Shown here piece after piece: positions 4,600 through 6,093 of a DNA stretch of 6,093 nt. Origin of the DNA: CAYZJK01 sp964479125 (GTDB lineage: Bacteria > Patescibacteriota > Saccharimonadia > Saccharimonadales > Saccharimonadaceae); contig CAYZJK010000035.1 in NCBI GenBank assembly GCA_964479125.1, positions 1-6,093 on the forward strand, in the 5' to 3' direction. The position numbers and the translations under genes were made by a program. The notes under the pieces were generated by a model. The model was not told the origin of the DNA. It saw only the letters and a list, made by a program, of their open reading frames with translations, and did not search any database. How positions within the stretch are numbered: the stretch's first letter is position 1; every line of letters starts with the position of its first letter.

Positions 4600-5243
4600 A
4601 GTATATAGATTATTAACTTGTACTTATTTAAGCATAAGAGACAATCAAACCCAAGTCCGAGCCACAGCACGACACCGATGCAGTGAGCCATGTCATAAAA
4701 ACATACAAGGCGACATCACAAGAGCCACGCCAACCAGTCGACAGCCGCACGAGAGCTACTCGAGCACATGCAATGATTAAAGCTGTAAGCTTAAGTCCGG
4801 CATGCTACGCCGGGCATCACGCAACATATACGAGGTGCTGTCAAGCGGATGGGAGATGCTAGGAAAAGACGATCTACCTCTGTAGTTATCAACATTCCGG
4901 CTCGAGAAGTTCCTGATGCATCTTCAATTAAATATGATCGTAGCAAAGCTCGAAGTGAAACTAAAGGAAATAAAGCGGACACTACTGATACGAATCCTTC
5001 TGTAGATTCACGGTGTTCTCTTTGACGCGACTTCAAGAATGACCGGTCCCCTCATTGCGCACGACCTCAAAGGCGAGATTTGCGACAGCATGAGCAACGG
5101 CGCTAGTTTAAGTAAATAAGGTAAGTGGAGTGCACGGCATCTCGGGCATGAGTTTGCATGTTCGATTCTCAGGCTCCCAAAACTAATCGATGCTGATGTT
5201 ATAGGTATAATAGATTCTAACTCCTACTTGTTCTGCCTGGATT
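4600..5243. other. Inter-pilin region without a convincing gene; coding-like fragments
   Basis: This stretch of about 640 bases separates the two pilin genes and its base use differs from the flanks (many CG-containing words). No intact gene, tRNA or CRISPR repeat is evident. A GC-rich hairpin, GTCCGGC-ATGCTAC-GCCGGGC, lies at 4795-4815. On the plus strand there are short reading frames: 4849-5025 (58 codons, basic start RKRRSTSVVINIP, no good ribosome site), 5039-5119 (26 codons, containing GEICDSMSNGASLSK) and, one base out of that frame from 5118, a further 22 codons (KVSGVHGISGMSLHVRF). These could be pieces of one decayed gene or chance. A perfect TATAAT is at 5206-5211 but lacks a matching -35 box and would point antisense into the pilin gene. 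The promoter of the 4075-4599 pilin should lie near 4600-4660; only a weak AATAAT was found. Confidence 0.5.
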
Positions 5244-5759
5244 TTAATAGACCACCCAGTCACCCCAGTCGTCGAGACCTCTCAGCCATTGATGGGTCGT
5301 AGGTGATGGTAGGCCGACTTGGCTACAAATCTCGTGGGAATAGTTCCAGTCGCCAGTATAATTCTTTATACCAACGGCACTTGTTCTGTATAGGTTATTT
5401 CCACCCCCGACTGTATAAATAACTAGCGCCCAGTCTGAAGTGGTTGAATTCTCCGTTGCACAATAAACAGCGTGCCTACCTGATGGGAGCGTAAAGGTTA
5501 AGTCGGCATCCTTAAACTGGCTTTCATTTAAAGGGTATCTCCCGTTCAATATTTTATATTCTTCTAGTTTTTTTGCATTATTATTTAAGTCAGACTTAAC
5601 GGCTGTCGAATGGGCCCTATTCTGTATTCCGTTGTATGCCACCACAGAAATAGCAGCTAGGATACCAATCACCACAATAACAATCAGCAGCTCTACAATC
5701 GTAAAACCACTTCTCTTGCTTCGCCTAGTCCACTGTTTAGTTTTCATGTCTGTTATCAT
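5244..5759 (-). CDS. Type IV pilin-like precursor (pilin B)
   Basis: This 171-residue prepilin is a paralogue of the pilin at 4075-4599. The basic leader ends at Gly18, cleavage is predicted before Phe19, and Glu23 is the +5 glutamate. The assembly helix FTIVELLIVIVVIGILAAIS (19-38) is identical in protein to the neighbour and is followed by AYNGIQNRA. The C-terminal domain (about 55-171) diverges strongly: it is rich in Asn, Trp and Tyr, with Cys100 and Cys145 as its only cysteines, again suited to a disulfide. The C-terminus ends in aromatic residues (GLDDWGDWVVY). The start is uncertain: ATG 5759 and ATG 5747 (residue 5, MKTKQ) both fit. Neither has a good Shine-Dalgarno, though GAGAA lies about 6 bases before the first. 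An AT-rich stretch at 5760-5850 probably holds its promoter (GATAAT on the minus strand about 27 bases before the ATG, no clear -35). Confidence 0.93.
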   Translation of the reverse strand: MITDMKTKQWTRRSKRSGFTIVELLIVIVVIGILAAISVVAYNGIQNRAHSTAVKSDLNNNAKKLEEYKILNGRYPLNESQFKDADLTFTLPSGRHAVYCATENSTTSDWALVIYTVGGGNNLYRTSAVGIKNYTGDWNYSHEICSQVGLPSPTTHQWLRGLDDWGDWVVY

Positions 5760-5854
5760 TTTCTGTTCTCATCTATTTAATTATCTAAAGTCCTTATGTC
5801 TATATCTTAAAGCATATGCAATACCTAAACAATAGCTAAGAAAAGTTAGAGCAT

Positions 5855-5870
5855 TAGAGGCACACCTCTA
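5855..5870 (-). terminator. Small hairpin at the end of the antitoxin remnant (weak terminator candidate)
   Basis: On the minus strand, TAGAGG and CCTCTA pair around the tetraloop TGTG, beginning at the TAG stop of the HigA-like frame. It is followed by ATGCTCTAACTTTTC, where the T run starts some 10 bases after the stem. This is too far for a good intrinsic terminator, so it is only a candidate. Confidence 0.3.
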
Positions 5871-6093
5871 CTCAGACCATGCCTCATACCACCGCTGCAG
5901 ATTCACCCAAAACTTCTGTCCGTTGCCGAAGAACATGCCAAGACTGGCAGCAACCGCCGGCGAAATCGGCTTCTCGCCTCGAGATATTCTATGGAGCTCT
6001 TCCCGTTGACCCCCCCAGTTTCTTCAACAATCTCGTGCAACTTCTGCCGCCATCCAAGAAGTCTAGCTAGTGGCGCCGCGAGGCGGGAGAGGG
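5868..6093 (-). pseudogene. higA: HigA-type antitoxin, C-terminal part, frame-disrupted and cut by the window edge
   Basis: The minus-strand frame ending in TAG at 5870-5868 reads 51 codons back to a stop at 6026-6024. It contains REELHRISRGEKPISPAVA, then SLGMFFGNGQKFWVNLQRWYE. This matches the end of the HigA antitoxin DNA-binding domain (HTH, RGKxxISPxxALxLxxxFG) and its hallmark FWxNLQxxY. HigA proteins neutralise HigB ribonuclease and repress their own operon. Upstream, the helix-turn-helix start appears to continue in another frame, open to the window edge (LARLLGWRQKLHEIVEETGG). The switch falls at seven G (6016-6010): one added G, or two removed, would join the frames as ET-GG-QREELHRIS. 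It is therefore a frameshifted pseudogene, a homopolymer sequencing error or a slippage site. No higB or start codon is inside the window. The segment is GC-richer than its neighbours, which fits recent acquisition. The C-terminal identity is good; the upstream frame is less sure. Confidence 0.6.

Noticed and set aside
4791..5036. Minus-strand 81-codon open frame between the pilins
   Set aside because: It has no ribosome site or recognisable family, and it lies opposite equally plausible plus-strand fragments, so it is probably a chance open frame.
4849..5178. Possible tmRNA from GGGAG to GCTCCCA, about 330 bases apart
   Set aside because: None of the conserved tmRNA 5' end, tag reading frame or T-arm sequence is present; the length match is a coincidence.
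5105..5180. tRNA-like 3' end (GTTCGATTC followed by GGCTCCCA)
   Set aside because: The bases beside the TTCGATT loop do not pair into a T stem, no GGGAGCC acceptor strand lies within tRNA distance upstream, and no D or anticodon arm can be drawn.
5206..5211. Perfect TATAAT on the plus strand as a promoter
   Set aside because: There is no -35 box or TG extension at the right distance, and it would drive only antisense RNA into the pilin gene; an AT-rich chance match is likelier.
5879..6070. Plus-strand 63-codon open frame at the right end
   Set aside because: The opposite strand carries the HigA signature in the same interval, which explains the open frame as a shadow.

Overview
The window most likely comes from a Candidatus Saccharibacteria (TM7) or closely related Patescibacteria genome. 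The main evidence is the pair of short type IV pilin precursors, whose N-termini carry the GFTIVELLIVIVVIGILAA stretch followed by AYNGIQ typical of that group. Compact gene packing and a small redox toolkit agree with this, but the assignment is an inference from recognised sequence style. The standard genetic code fits: all nine intact genes read through without stops and end in TAG or TAA.

Region 1 (3-2145, minus strand) is a four-gene redox and sulfur cluster. In transcription order it encodes a thioredoxin-reductase-like flavoprotein, a PerR-type peroxide sensor of the Fur family (overlapping trxB by 8 bases), a membrane-anchored rhodanese and a small glutaredoxin/NrdH-like protein. The PerR-like protein keeps all five regulatory-metal ligand positions of Bacillus subtilis PerR as well as the four structural-zinc cysteines.

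Region 2 (2146-2266) is a divergent control region. It holds a near-perfect palindrome, core TGTAAA-CTA-TTTACA. Each arm could serve as the -35 box of one of two outward-facing promoters, so one bound repressor could shut both sides. The neighbouring PerR-like protein is the obvious candidate regulator. The minus-strand promoter would place the transcript start on the trxB ATG, making that mRNA leaderless.

Region 3 (2267-4051, plus strand) encodes a second, cytosolic rhodanese, a ten-helix SLAC1/TDT-family anion channel or transporter, and an acidic helical protein of unknown function. It closes with a strong intrinsic terminator. The two divergent units can be read as a peroxide/thiol stress and sulfur-handling regulon: TrxB and glutaredoxin for thiol reduction, rhodaneses inside and outside the membrane for sulfane sulfur transfer, and possibly export of an anion such as sulfite. 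The sulfite idea is a hypothesis.

Region 4 (4075-5759, minus strand) holds two paralogous type IV pilin genes, nearly identical in their N-terminal assembly segment and unrelated in most of the C-terminal domain. About 640 bases without a convincing gene separate them; this stretch contains short coding-like fragments in changing frames. Region 5 (5868-6093) is GC-richer and carries the C-terminal part of a HigA-type antitoxin on the minus strand. Its frame breaks at a run of seven G, and its start lies beyond the window.
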